Assembly: GCF_032062135.1 (NCBI RefSeq)
Contig: NC_092863.1
Span: 12,834,491 to 12,898,490, forward strand
Source: Pyxicephalus adspersus
Lineage: Eukaryota; Chordata; Amphibia; Anura; Pyxicephalidae
Length of the DNA: 64,000 nucleotides
Direction of reading: 5' to 3'
Position 1 is the stretch's first letter. Each line of letters begins with the position of its first letter. The notes under the pieces are model-generated. The model searched no databases, was not told the DNA's origin, and saw only the letters and a program-made list of their open reading frames with translations. Of the stretch, positions 54,116 to 64,000 are shown piece after piece. The translations under genes were made by a program, and so were the position numbers.

Positions 54116-56797
54116 ACGAACCAAAATCCAGGATAGTATATGAACTTCTTCATTAGCTCCAGTCCTTATACAAATGTATTTTTTTTAACCTACCTTCTGA
54201 GCAGCTATGCAAATGCCTAGGCGTAAACATTTCCTGATGTAAAAATGAAAAAATTCATATTGACATGTAAGGGTTGCATTTGCTCTTTTGTTGATCTCAA
54301 ATTCTATATATATATTTTTTTTACCCACTTTTATCAACAATAGAATCTAATGAGAGATCATGGTTTTCGAAAGTTTATTTTGCTTTCATGAGGACTTCTT
54401 GTTTACATTCTCATTCCTTCTGCTAGCTTCTGGGTTGCATGTAGGAACATGAAAATAAAAACCACTGGGAAAAGTCACCATTAATGTTGCAAGTTTATGT
54501 TTATCCTCTAAAACAATGACTTAGGGAATGTGCCGACCAACTTTACTTGTTTCTTGTATCTGACACATCAGTTTGGGACATTTCTAAGATCGTTCACACT
54601 TTATTAGAAGTGCATAGGACCTCCTGATCTTCGGAAATGTTACTCTGCAGCCTCAGACCTTCTTCAGGATCGAGTGATTCCAAATGCCCCTTCCCAGCCG
54701 TTCAGCCACTCAGTTTCCCAATGAATCAGCCTCTGTACAGCTCGGTGCCACCCCCCAGTCGTTCTGTATGGGGCTGCCATTGGAAGAAGCTACCTGTAGC
54801 GTCTTCCTTGCTGCAGGCCCTAAAACATTATTAAAAATTGTAATATGTTGACAAATGACTAATTTATTTTGAGTATTTAATATGTCCAAGATGAATTTAT
54901 TTCATGGTAAGTTGTAGATGTATAGGGAGCGAACCAATGCCAAGGACAAGTTTATGGGGCAAATGTAGTGTCCTAATTAACATTAAAGTGGTTGAGTCAT
55001 ATTGACTGGCTTCCTGAGAGTTACTTATACATCATGATTGGAAAACTGCCTATTAAAAACATTGCTGGATTGAAGAGGTACTGATTGAAGAGGTATGTAT
55101 TTGTATGACCACGGCAGAATCACCAAATGCTCTTTTGCATCCAGTTTTTGTGTAAAAAAAGCTTTTACACTTTGGACCTTAGTACAGTTTTCAACATTTG
55201 TCCTTCACAAAGCTTTGCTTTGATACATATACATACTAGGACCAGTCTACCTGCCGAAATGTTTTTGGAGTTTTGGAGGAAACCAAGCAAAGACATTGCA
55301 GACAAACGTCATGCAAGCAGCGTACTCTGTTAATTGGACGCGTTTATGTTGAAGAACTGACACCTGTTTGTGCCTGTACGTCGTTTTACCTTTTATCCAG
55401 AACAAGTCACTAACCTGAAACAAGTATGCAGTCAGTAAAGAAACCACCTCATATCTATTTACAATAAGAGAAACGTAACAAGTCTTTCAGCAAACTTGTG
55501 CTGGTTTACCTGAGGGTTAGCTTATCGCTATTGCAACCTTTACTATCTCAAGTAACTCCATACAATTCTTACATTTTCTTTTATTTGATTGGGTAGACAC
55601 TCATAAAACATTACATTTTGTAGAGTAAACTTAATATTACAGAGTAGGAGATTTGCTGAGGTTCATATTGGAATGGCCAGTTAGGACTCTGAGAAAACCA
55701 TTGACCATCTCGGGAAACAAGAACACACAGAAACTTCTTTATACCAAATACATTTGTAGAACATTACAGGTCAGTTTCAGATGAATTATGATTTTTAGGT
55801 TTCCTGGTTGTCTTCTCTAGGAACTGTTAAGAGAGAAAGTGAAAATGTTGGGAAACATTCATATTGCTGCAGCTACTGGTGTTTCTTAATCATCAAAGGG
55901 AAACAAAGGCACTGCTAACCATCAGAGAACTTGGAACTCATAAAAAATCAAGCCGTTGTATGGCTTGGTAGCTGTTGAAAGCACAAAATATAAAAACAAA
56001 AGTACCTTTTTAATCCATACATCAGGGACCCCTTATAAAAGTAGCAAAGCAATTCTGTCAGATTACTAGGACAGAAATTACTATGTTGCAGTGTTTTTAA
56101 AATAAGATTTCAGTAGAAAGACTGACATGCATGGTTAGCAATGATTTGTTAGGTACTTAACTTTGGAATAATCATAAATGTTGACATTTATCAGGAAGGG
56201 ATTCTACTTACGTTCATGTCTGCCTAAACTTAGATTAGAAAATCGTCTTGAAATCTGCAAGATAAATAATTTTATTTACAGCCAGTCCTCACTATTTTTA
56301 TATCTCATAGGTACTGTAGAGGTTAAAGTTCCAAGTTAGCTGGAGCAGTACACACACCTCAAATGTGTCTGATTTTTCCTGTTGCCTCCACTTTCCTAGA
56401 CCTTATTAACAGGTAAGAGAAATCAAGCAAACTTTGTCTAGCTGAACTGTATTAGCTATAGGGAGAAACTTGTACTAAAACTTTAAAAATGACCTCTAAA
56501 GCTGAAATCCAGGAAAATTTAGAAGAAGCAAATAAATGCAGCTCTGTATTCATTAATACTAGATTATGTTTATTTTTTATTAAAACGTACACAGTAAAAG
56601 TACCTAGATTTGATTTAGGGTTGACTCATTTTAGTTTTCTGTGCAGAAGAGCACAAACTAGCAAGTGGGAAAAGCAGCATCATTCATTTGTCACTGGAAA
56701 TGTTTCCAGCAACAGAAATCTGACGTCTGACATCTGTACAGGGCAAAAAAAACAGTTCAGGAGATCTCAGGTTACACAAACCTACATTCCAGAAATG
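54116..56797. other. Intergenic DNA, nothing recognised
   Basis: Neither strand shows an exon of a known gene. The only longer frames (54637-54834, 56489-56836) look random. Confidence 0.5.
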
Positions 56798-56799
56798 TA

Positions 56800-57777
56800 C
56801 CGTATTTTTCGGCGTATAAGACGCACCCAATTTTAAAGGAGGAAAATCTAGAAAAAAAAGATTCTGAAAGATTATTCCCCTTCTGATCACCCTGTGCCAA
56901 NNNNNNNNNNNNNNNNNNNNNNNNNNNNNNNNNNNNNNNNNNNNNNNNNNNNNNNNNNNNNNNNNNNNNNNNNNNNNNNNNNNNNNNNNNNNNNNNNNNN
57001 NNNNNNNNNNNNNNNNNNNNNNNNNNNNNNNNNNNNNNNNNNNNNNNNNNNNNNNNNNNNNNNNNNNNNNNNNNNNNNNNNNNNNNNNNNNNNNNNNNNN
57101 NNNNNNNNNNNNNNNNNNNNNNNNNNNNNNNNNNNNNNNNNNNNNNNNNNNNNNNNNNNNNNNNNNNNNNNNNNNNNNNNNNNNNNNNNNNNNNNNNNNN
57201 NNNNNNNNNNNNNNNNNNNNNNNNNNNNNNNNNNNNNNNNNNNNNNNNNNNNNNNNNNNNNNNNNNNNNNNNNNNNNNNNNNNNNNNNNNNNNNNNNNNN
57301 NNNNNNNNNNNNNNNNNNNNNNNNNNNNNNNNNNNNNNNNNNNNNNNNNNNNNNNNNNNNNNNNNNNNNNNNNNNNNNNNNNNNNNNNNNNNNNNNNNNN
57401 NNNNNNNNNNNNNNNNNNNNNNNNNNNNNNNNNNNNNNNNNNNNNNNNNNNNNNNNNNNNNNNNNNNNNNNNNNNNNNNNNNNNNNNNNNNNNNNNNNNN
57501 NNNNNNNNNNNNNNNNNNNNNNNNNNNNNNNNNNNNNNNNNNNNNNNNGGATCGCGTGTGCAGGCTTCTCCTCGCTGGGTCTGCAGGAAGGCGGAGACAC
57601 GCGCTGCAGCCAGGAGGAAAGGAAAGAAGACAAGAAGCACGCGGGATCGCGGTATCGGGTAAGTATGTTACCGGTTTTAAGTATTTTTTAAACCTGCATT
57701 CGCCGTATAGGACGCACCCACTTTTCCCCCCCAGTTTTGGGGAAGAAAAAGTGCGTCTTATACGCCGAAAAATACGG
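56800..57777. mobile_element. DNA transposon with long inverted ends, interrupted by a gap
   Basis: The left end CCGTATTTTTCGGCGTATAA and following GACGCAC are mirrored exactly at the right end (57750-57777), with TA on both sides (56798-56799, 57778-57779). A second, internal GTATAGGACGCACCCACTTTT at about 57703 forms a subterminal repeat of the right end. The centre is missing (gap 56901-57548), so no transposase can be judged. This end sequence is widespread in fish and frog genomes. Superfamily left open, although TA duplication is compatible with Tc1/mariner-like elements. Confidence 0.8.
56901..57548. other. Assembly gap (648 N)
   Basis: Run of N inside the DNA transposon. Confidence 0.99.
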
Positions 57778-58176
57778 TACATATATATTCAGCTTTTTCT
57801 GATAAAAAGTAAAGGGTAAATATTTGTTAATCCTGTTTAGAAGAAAAGCAAAGCAGGACTACCTATATTGTAAATAGGTATTTTCAAGGTACTAAACCTA
57901 ATTGAAAAAGCAAATTTGACTGCTCTGTAAGAAAGCAGTACTTTATATCCATGGAAATCTTTTTTTAATCTACTTTCTTGGAAGCTGCTTGGTTGAACTT
58001 GGGCAGCACCATTGGTCTTAACTACCTGGAACTTTGCCCTAAATTCTATAAACAACTATACATATCCTCTAAACTTTGGAACCCTTATGAGGATTTATAT
58101 CAAGCAGAAAAACTTTTTGTATTGGTGTCCTGATTTGTCAAGAATGGTATTGTACTTTTGAAAATTGTTTGATATC

Positions 58177-58220
58177 TAACTCCTGATGAAGCAGACCAGA
58201 GCTGCGAAAGCATAGAGTTA
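58177..58220 (+). ncRNA. Hammerhead-ribozyme-like motif B
   Basis: TAACTC (stem I), CTGATGA (exact core), GCAG...CTGC (stem II, four pairs with a seven-base loop), GAAA (exact core), GCATA, and GAGTTA (pairs fully with TAACTC). TA before stem I meets the U-H rule for the cleavage site. The three-base segment between GAAA and TA is too short to make even the one-pair minimal stem III, so activity is doubtful. Flanks do not match copies A and C. Confidence 0.5.
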
Positions 58221-60337
58221 AAGTAATAATTCCTGTCATTTTCAGTGATGGTTAATAACCATAATCATTATGCACTTGGGTCATCCTTGGTAATAGCATC
58301 AGAAAATATTGTTTAAACAAAGCTATTTGTCTATATGATTGATTTTATGATATTATCATGGTCTATGTGCAAAATGTATATGTTCAATAGGATTTTTTTT
58401 AAATTTTCTAAAATAAAAATGTGTTTTTTCAATTTGGTACCTTGAAAATCCCTCTTTACAATATAGGTAGTCCTTCTTTGTGTTTCTTCCAAACAGGACT
58501 AACAGATATTTACCCTTTACTGTGGTACCTTTGATTGAATTTGATATACAAATGGGTTAAGAAATCTTTTGCGATTTTTCTAATAAGAATAAAAAATCTG
58601 CTGTAGTTTGGTTGTACGTTGTGATTTGGTTCCTACTATTTTCAAATCCTACATGGGCAGGTAAACTACAAATGAGAGAAACACTATGGATAAAAACTGT
58701 AGGTCAAATCTTATTGAATCACTGCAAAGTATCTTTTTTCCATTATTAGTCAAATCTAAATAATTCTTTACAGAGTAATATATCATATCATAATGATATA
58801 TATAAAGTATATTGTTGCACATACATGTAAGAAAATACCTTTACGGTCTGTGTAATTTAAACAAAAATCTGACATATGGTACTTTTTCAAATTGATGTAC
58901 ATTTCTGTACAGCAAAAAAAAAAAAAAAACACTTGCACATTAAAGTGAACCTGGGTAAAAATTTCCTATGTAAAGGAGAACATTTAACTGTGCCTAAAAT
59001 CTACACAGAAAAATGTACACTATGCAGAACAAGGCACAAAACTTCAGTTTCTTCTCAAATCCTTATTTGTATATGCAACACCAGTGTACATAATTGAGCA
59101 GATGGTGGGTGTTATTGTGAATAAATACAATATCTAGCTTTGAAATCTAATGAAGAGCATAACTGTGGCCTGCAGAATTTCATAAATCTGACATTCTCTG
59201 CAGTTCCCTGTAAAGTCTGCAGGACTAAGCTATTTTGATAACAATTGTCTTGTATTATCAGAGTGTGAATGATTTAAGTGCGGGTGACAGTGTTTTACAG
59301 CGCCTTTTCTATCAGCAGTGTGTTATACTGCCCACAAATAAAAAAACACCATTTTTATAACTTAATGGTGATATAATAGACTGAAGCCATAATGCTGTCC
59401 ATGCAGTATTACATAAAAAAGAGAAAACAATACACACCAATTCCTCATTCAAAATATTTGTAAGGATAAGTATTTATATATTATGAAGACAAATGTTGTA
59501 TTTTTATACTTTGTTTTTTAATAACTTTTCTTGAAAAACAAATAATGCTATTTCCAATGATAATAAAAATATTTTCTCAATAGTACCTGAACAATTTTAA
59601 TTTCATTGTATGTATGTCTATGAATCTTTAATGGTATCTGCCACATTTCTATATTGCCAAAGAGCAAAGTAATTCTGATCCTACAGCCCTAAGCATCCTC
59701 AATAGTCCTGAGTATATTTAACCTTACCATACAACTTCCATCGTTCTGTCTCAATATATACAATACTATTGTGGACTACTGTGCTCTATAAAATACAATT
59801 TAATATATTGCACTACATTATGAAATCTATTAAAGAAAATAATTCATTTGTTTAAAAAAAAACAGTAAAAGTAGTAGGACATTTTCCAAGGCAAGGTAAC
59901 AGCTGGAGGATAGTACTGGGTTTTAAGGTATAGATATTTTCTACTAACCTTGCTTTTATTTTAGTATGTTTTGGCTGTGTTTTATATCCCTAGTTATTAA
60001 GTCTTATTCTGATATGTTGAACAACAGTGGATATTGTCTAAAAAATGTGGTGGCTTTGCCTTGGTCATTAGAAAGAATAGAAGTACATATGATTAAAGCA
60101 GACCCTAGCACCTCCTGAACACCAAGTTAAGATTAGGCTCTGCTCCACAACAAATTTTGTTAAGGCAACATTTCTAATGCACTTCATCTCTGGATTGCTT
60201 ATTTCCCATGGTTTGTGCCTTTATAGAGCATACTAGTAAATAAAAAATACCTGATACCTTCCAAAAATGCAGGGTAGTCTTTTGTTAAACTACCTAGTTG
60301 TTCTCAAAGTCTAATACACATTTACGTGTTGTTTGTT
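58221..60337. other. Intergenic DNA, nothing recognised
   Basis: A/T-rich sequence without recognisable genes or repeats on either strand. Confidence 0.5.
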
Positions 60338-60538
60338 TTATATATGCTTTTTTGTATTCATATGGTACAGCCATATTATGCCAATATTGATGAACTTCAA
60401 AAATGTGTTGGCCAATACCACAATACCAATGCCTGTACTTTCAAAAGCAATGGCAGCTCGCATTTTGCTATCTTTTTTTAAGTGATCTCTGCAGTGTATA
60501 TTAGAACGTACTTGATTTGTTTCTTCTGTTTTCAGTAG
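60338..60538 (-). CDS. Candidate terminal exon of MARCHF10 (weak)
   Basis: On the minus strand TTGCTTTACAG is an acceptable acceptor in the phase needed after the exon at 61306 (phase 0). The frame that follows starts LLKTEETNQ and stays open for 66 codons. Human MARCHF10 has RTEENENSS near its end, so the resemblance is slight. A donor-like GTACGT after NQ would make it only 27 nt. Listed as the best local candidate, not as an established exon. Confidence 0.25.
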   Translation of the reverse strand, partial: LLKTEETNQVRSNIHCRDHLKKDSKMRAAIAFESTGIGIVVLANTFLKFINIGIIWLYHMNTKKHI

Positions 60539-61305
60539 CTGTAAAGCAATTTCAGTAACTTGATTCAGTGGCAAGTGTATAAAAAAATTCTATTTTTCTC
60601 ATCTTATTGGTTATTTTCTATATTTTATGATAAAGCTCAAGACACTTGATGTCTCTAATTTAATTTCAAAATATATTGAAGTTCCTGGTAAAAGATACAA
60701 AGGATTATTCACTTCCCCAAAGACACTAAATTCTACCCTCAAGTGTTTTAAAGAATGCAAAATGTTTAAACCAAACAGCAGCTTGTACTGACTGGTATTG
60801 GGACTGATACAATATGAAATAGTGAATTTCAGAGTGAAATTGAGACATATTTTATGGGAAAATTCCTGCTACTTATTTGTGGCTTTAGAATTTAGAAAAT
60901 GTGTTGTTCATAAAAAAATGTATGTCCAGTCAGAAGATTTTTAATGAATAAGCTTGTTTGAAGGAAACCTGCTGAGAAACTTGAGGGTTTCATTATTGTC
61001 CTACCTCACAAATTTTTAGTTCCCTGGCTGCAATTTGGCCATGTGTCTTAGTTACTTCCTGAGTCACTGATATCTATTTGCAGATATGCATAATACCATA
61101 CAGTTATAATAAAATGGTAACTATAGTCTAAACGTTATTGCAGAATATAAATATAATGTCTACTTTCAAACTTTGCTAACAATCCCAGCTACATTCCCTG
61201 TATCTGTAAGGTGCTAAGATGATTGAACTCCCCATAACATGCTCAGGAATTACATCAACCCTGGGTTACTATTTGGTCACATGAAAAAAGGTTTTTTTTA
61301 CATAC

Positions 61306-61410
61306 CTCATTCACCCGGTCTCGAGTGTTTGATAATCTCAAGAGTTCATCATACCTCTGCTGATACAAATGAAGCAGTAACACCAGGTAGACACTTGGGT
61401 TTAGCGTGGC
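61306..61410 (-). CDS. marchf10: MARCHF10 exon: C-terminal region after RING-CH
   Basis: Encodes ATLNPSVYLVLLLHLYQQRY then DELLRLSNTRDRVNE, matching the human MARCHF10 segment LYLVLLLHLYEQRFAELMRL. Acceptor CATACAG, donor GTATGT, phase 0 to 0, 105 nt. MARCHF10 is a RING-CH E3 ubiquitin ligase with testis/spermatid roles known in mammals. The paralogue MARCHF7 is a poorer match, and the position tail-to-tail with MRC2 supports MARCHF10. Confidence 0.85.
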
Positions 61411-62077
61411 CTGTATGTGTGAAGAAAGCATGTCACAGTATGCCTGGATAAATATATGCAATACGTTTTGTTTAAAATAAACTCTATCTTACAGATAAAC
61501 TGCTTATGTTCTGGAGTAATGACATGGTGATTTGTGGGAAATCGGTCTCTGTGCGTTACCTCAACAGAACAATCTATGCAACCAATGGCAACAGTAGAAA
61601 TATTTAGCTATATTTAACAACTAGTTTTTTGTCCCTTGATAGGTATATTTAATTGGTTTGAATTCTATGCCACATAAAAGGATTGCAACATTTATTTATG
61701 TGATAGTTTGTAACAGTATAGACAGCTGATGAAGACATTTGTTAGGAAACAGTGAACGCATGTTCTGTTCATGTTTTATATTAGTGGAAGAGGCTGAAAG
61801 CTTTTTGTATCCACATTACCAGGACATATTGGGTTCTAAAGATTTCCAAACTATCAGTATGCCCAATGTGTAGATACCCTGTTAGCCTTCAGATGGTGTT
61901 CTATATGCCCAGAGACTATTTCAGTTCTAGAGCTTCTATTACTAGTGTGCTGCAGACATTAAGGTCTTTGTATACCATTTATTCATCAAGTTACAAGTTC
62001 TCATGAATTATTTTCGTTGAGGCTTAAACCTTTCTTAGTGAAAACTTTGGAGCACCTTTCTGGCAATGCCTTTATGC

Positions 62078-63285
62078 CAGGCATGTCCAAAGTCCGTCCC
62101 GCAGGCCAATTGTTGCCTGTGTTCAGGTTTTCACTGGCCCACAGCCTCTGTCATCAAATGAATAATATGCGGCCCGTGTGTGTGCGCACAGGGAATCCCC
62201 TACATTTGTAGTGTGCGGGACCCTCAGGGGCCACGCCCACTCTGAATCCAAGAAAGTTCTCTGCACAGAGTCCGGTGTCAGTGCAGGCTCTGTGCAGAGC
62301 ACTTTCTTTGAATCAGAGTGGGCGTGGTTCGTGTGGGTCCTGTACAGAACACCCCTACTACAAACGTAGGGGATTAAACAAATTCTCTCTCTTTCCCCTC
62401 CCCATTTATCTAAAAAGCCATGGTTTACAAAGATTTTACAAAAGAATTCTACCTGTAAGAAGTGGATATGACAAATGGGTAATTGAAGACATTTGGCTTG
62501 CATACCTTTCCTTGATTGTGTGCAATGGTATTATTATAACATCCACAGCGCTCTACTGTATAATTTGTATTGTTATTTGCACTACTCAAGTGAATACACT
62601 TTACTTTATTCTACAGAAACCAGAGCTCAGCTGTTTACATGAAGATCCACACATTCATGCCCTTATCGCTTGGATATATATCATGTGCTGAAATCACACA
62701 TTTGGACTGATTTACCAAAGGTTTTAATGATCAATAGGTTCGGTAAATGCTTACTTTAATCATCCAATAGCATGAAAAGCAAGGTGTTTCCTTATTTAAT
62801 TTGTTCAGAATCCAATCATGTTAATGGCAAAATCCCTGTTCACTGTAAATATTCATAATCCATTATTTATAAAGATAATTTTTAATTTGAGAGAGGATTC
62901 TCAGCTTCTCTAGTAAATCAGACAACTTTTTTCTCTATTCTCTTCTATTCATTATATATAGTCATGAACAGGTGCAGCTCATGAAAATTGTTGCCCTATT
63001 AGCATATTTGAACATATGACACACAAAATTGACATGGTGTATGCCTTCTTGTACTCTACATTAACAACAATGCAGATTTGTAATCTAGAAAGTGTCAGGA
63101 CACCCTTTTAAAATTGACTCTCTCAACTGATTTTTGACAGGGAATCCCTCACGTCACCCTGGTGGGCGTGTGCCATGCGGGACCCATGCAGACCACGCCC
63201 ACACTAACCCTGGTTAGAAGTCGGCCCCCACACATATTCACCTCATCAAATCTGGCCCTCTTTGCAAAAAGTTTGGACCCCCCTG
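62078..63285. mobile_element. Non-autonomous hAT-type DNA transposon
   Basis: CAGGCATGTCCAAAG at the left and GTTTGGACCCCCCTG at the right are imperfect inverted ends, flanked by identical 8-bp CTTTATGC (62070-62077 and 63286-63293). This is the target duplication size of hAT elements. Subterminal GGCCC-rich blocks (CGCAGGCCAATTG, TCTGGCCCTCTTTGC) are typical of this repeat type. No transposase frame is seen. It contains an inner foldback at 62194-62375. Confidence 0.9.
62194..62375. repeat. Foldback inside the hAT element
   Basis: AATCCCCTACATTTGTAG at 62194-62211 pairs with 62358-62375 (17 of 18). Inside it CCACGCCCACTCTGAATCCA and following bases (62231-62270) pair with 62289-62328 with few mismatches. 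The result is a nearly continuous long hairpin, perhaps a separate small element. Confidence 0.85.
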
Positions 63286-63301
63286 CTTTATGCTGAATTA
63301 C

Positions 63302-63411
63302 CTGAGTTTGCTGATGTCTTCTATAGTGTTCATCCACATTAAATTCTTCAAAATTACACTCCACGTTTTGTTTGCACATCTCACAGGTTTTTACAGCACT
63401 CAGCTCAGCTC
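63302..63411 (-). CDS. marchf10: MARCHF10 exon: end of RING-CH domain
   Basis: Encodes (G)AELSAVKTCEMCKQNVECN then FEEFNVDEHYRRHQQTQ. CEMC supplies the last cysteine pair of the RING-CH zinc site, and human MARCHF10 has ADLGAVKTCEMCKQ at the same place. Acceptor ATTCTAG, donor GTAATT (weaker), phase 1 to 0, 110 nt. Upstream exons with the rest of the RING-CH domain must lie beyond the window. The hAT element begins at intron position +17. Confidence 0.88.
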
Positions 63412-63907
63412 CTAGAATATGAATGAATTATGAATAGAGAGACATTTCCTAAGGCTGACAGCTTATTTTGGAGGTGTAATACCTCTAACTTGTTGAACTT
63501 CTTTTGAGACTGTAGGAGACCGTAAAAGGTGGTGGAAGTCTTTCTGAATTTCTGTGAGATTGCAAAAGAATTAGGCCATAAAGAGTGAGGCCAAAGTCCT
63601 TGATTTTATTTTGATATACAATCTTAAGGCTTTGAAAGTGTGTGTGTATTTTTAACTATGGCAGGGAAATAAGTTTTCAGTTTTTTTCAGTGGCAAGCAC
63701 TGATATGAATGATTCTGTGTGCTCTATAAAATTATTTAGGGTAAACTAAAACAGTAATCTGTAAGTAGTTTACAATTTTGAAGAATAATTATAGTATAGT
63801 CTACAAAATACTCTAATGCATTCATTAATCTGTGAAATAAATAAAATTTAAATACAAAATATTGTGTAAAAGCTTTGGCAAGAGGGAAGAGCCAAAGCTC
63901 TAGTAGT
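63412..63907 (-). other. marchf10: MARCHF10 intron, nothing else recognised
   Basis: Presumed intron sequence upstream of the RING-CH exon on the minus strand. No further exon seen. Confidence 0.5.
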
Positions 63908-64000
63908 CGTTATTATTATTATTATTATTATTATTAATAAACAGGATTTATATAGCGCCAACATATTACGCAGCGCTGTACATTAAATAGGGATTGAAAA
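63908..64000 (-). repeat. L2/MIR-tailed repeat, copy 8, cut by window end
   Basis: In reverse: TCAATCCCTATTTAATGTAC, AGCGCTGCG, ATGTTGGCGCTATATAAATC and a long (TTA)n run at 63908-63935. Its 5' part lies outside the window. Confidence 0.8.

Larger units (their letters stand above)
61411..63301 (-). other. marchf10: MARCHF10 intron carrying a hAT element
   Basis: Intron of 1.9 kb between the two recognised exons, 64 percent of it being the hAT insertion 62078-63285. 61411-62069 shows nothing recognisable. Confidence 0.8.

Noticed and set aside
54637..54834. 65-residue Pro/Ser-rich frame
   Set aside because: Looked at as a possible exon of a gene between MRC2 and MARCHF10, but no splice sites or similarity support it.
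61725..61765. CTGATGAAGAC ... GGAAACAG as another hammerhead
   Set aside because: Contains CTGATGA but the following segment cannot form stem II before GAAA, and no stem I pairing is present.

Overview
This window is a piece of a vertebrate nuclear chromosome, most likely from a frog (anuran amphibian). The evidence is split genes with GT/AG introns, a complete vertebrate MRC2 gene, part of a second vertebrate gene (MARCHF10), and a dense load of L1-type LINEs, L2/MIR-tailed short repeats, mariner and hAT elements and foldback MITEs. The species assignment is inference from repeat style and protein divergence. There are two assembly gaps, 27702-28194 and 56901-57548.

Main gene (1496-50494, + strand): all 30 coding exons of MRC2 (Endo180/uPARAP, a mannose-receptor-family collagen and glycan endocytic receptor) can be placed. 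Joined, they give one open frame of 4,404 nt, 1,467 codons plus stop, close to the 1,479 residues I recall for the human protein. Order: signal peptide, cysteine-rich ricin-type domain, FN2 domain, eight C-type lectin-like domains (CTLD1-8), one membrane helix, and a 43-residue tail with a dihydrophobic endocytosis signal. CTLD2 alone keeps both sugar/calcium motifs (EPN and WND). Exons 16 and 29 are micro-exons of 33 and 27 nt. A poly(A) signal with a GT-rich downstream element lies near 51950-52010.

Downstream, on the minus strand, two exons of MARCHF10 (RING-CH E3 ligase) are recognisable at 63302-63411 and 61306-61410, with a weak candidate 3' exon near 60.4 kb. The tail-to-tail MRC2/MARCHF10 order matches the human 17q23 neighbourhood. 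A small promoter-like segment at about 52.96-53.09 kb could be an orphan first exon.

Introns and intergenic DNA: intron 1 (12.8 kb) holds an internally deleted mariner, L2-tailed repeats, a hammerhead-bearing repeat and a LINE relic. Intron 10 holds a long minus-strand L1-type LINE (about 23604 to the gap). Intron 25 holds a nested composite: a foldback repeat with 14-bp flanking direct repeats, itself interrupted by a 5'-truncated L1-type LINE with its own 14-bp target duplication. A hAT element (62078-63285) starts only 17 bases into a MARCHF10 intron.

The least expected signals are three repeat copies carrying a hammerhead-ribozyme-like core (12743-12783, 42055-42092, 58177-58220), the nested foldback/LINE structure with its 46-bp perfect palindrome, and long miRNA-like hairpins in introns 8 and 25. 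I found no CRISPR, operon or prokaryotic system, and nothing that I would call a wholly new system.
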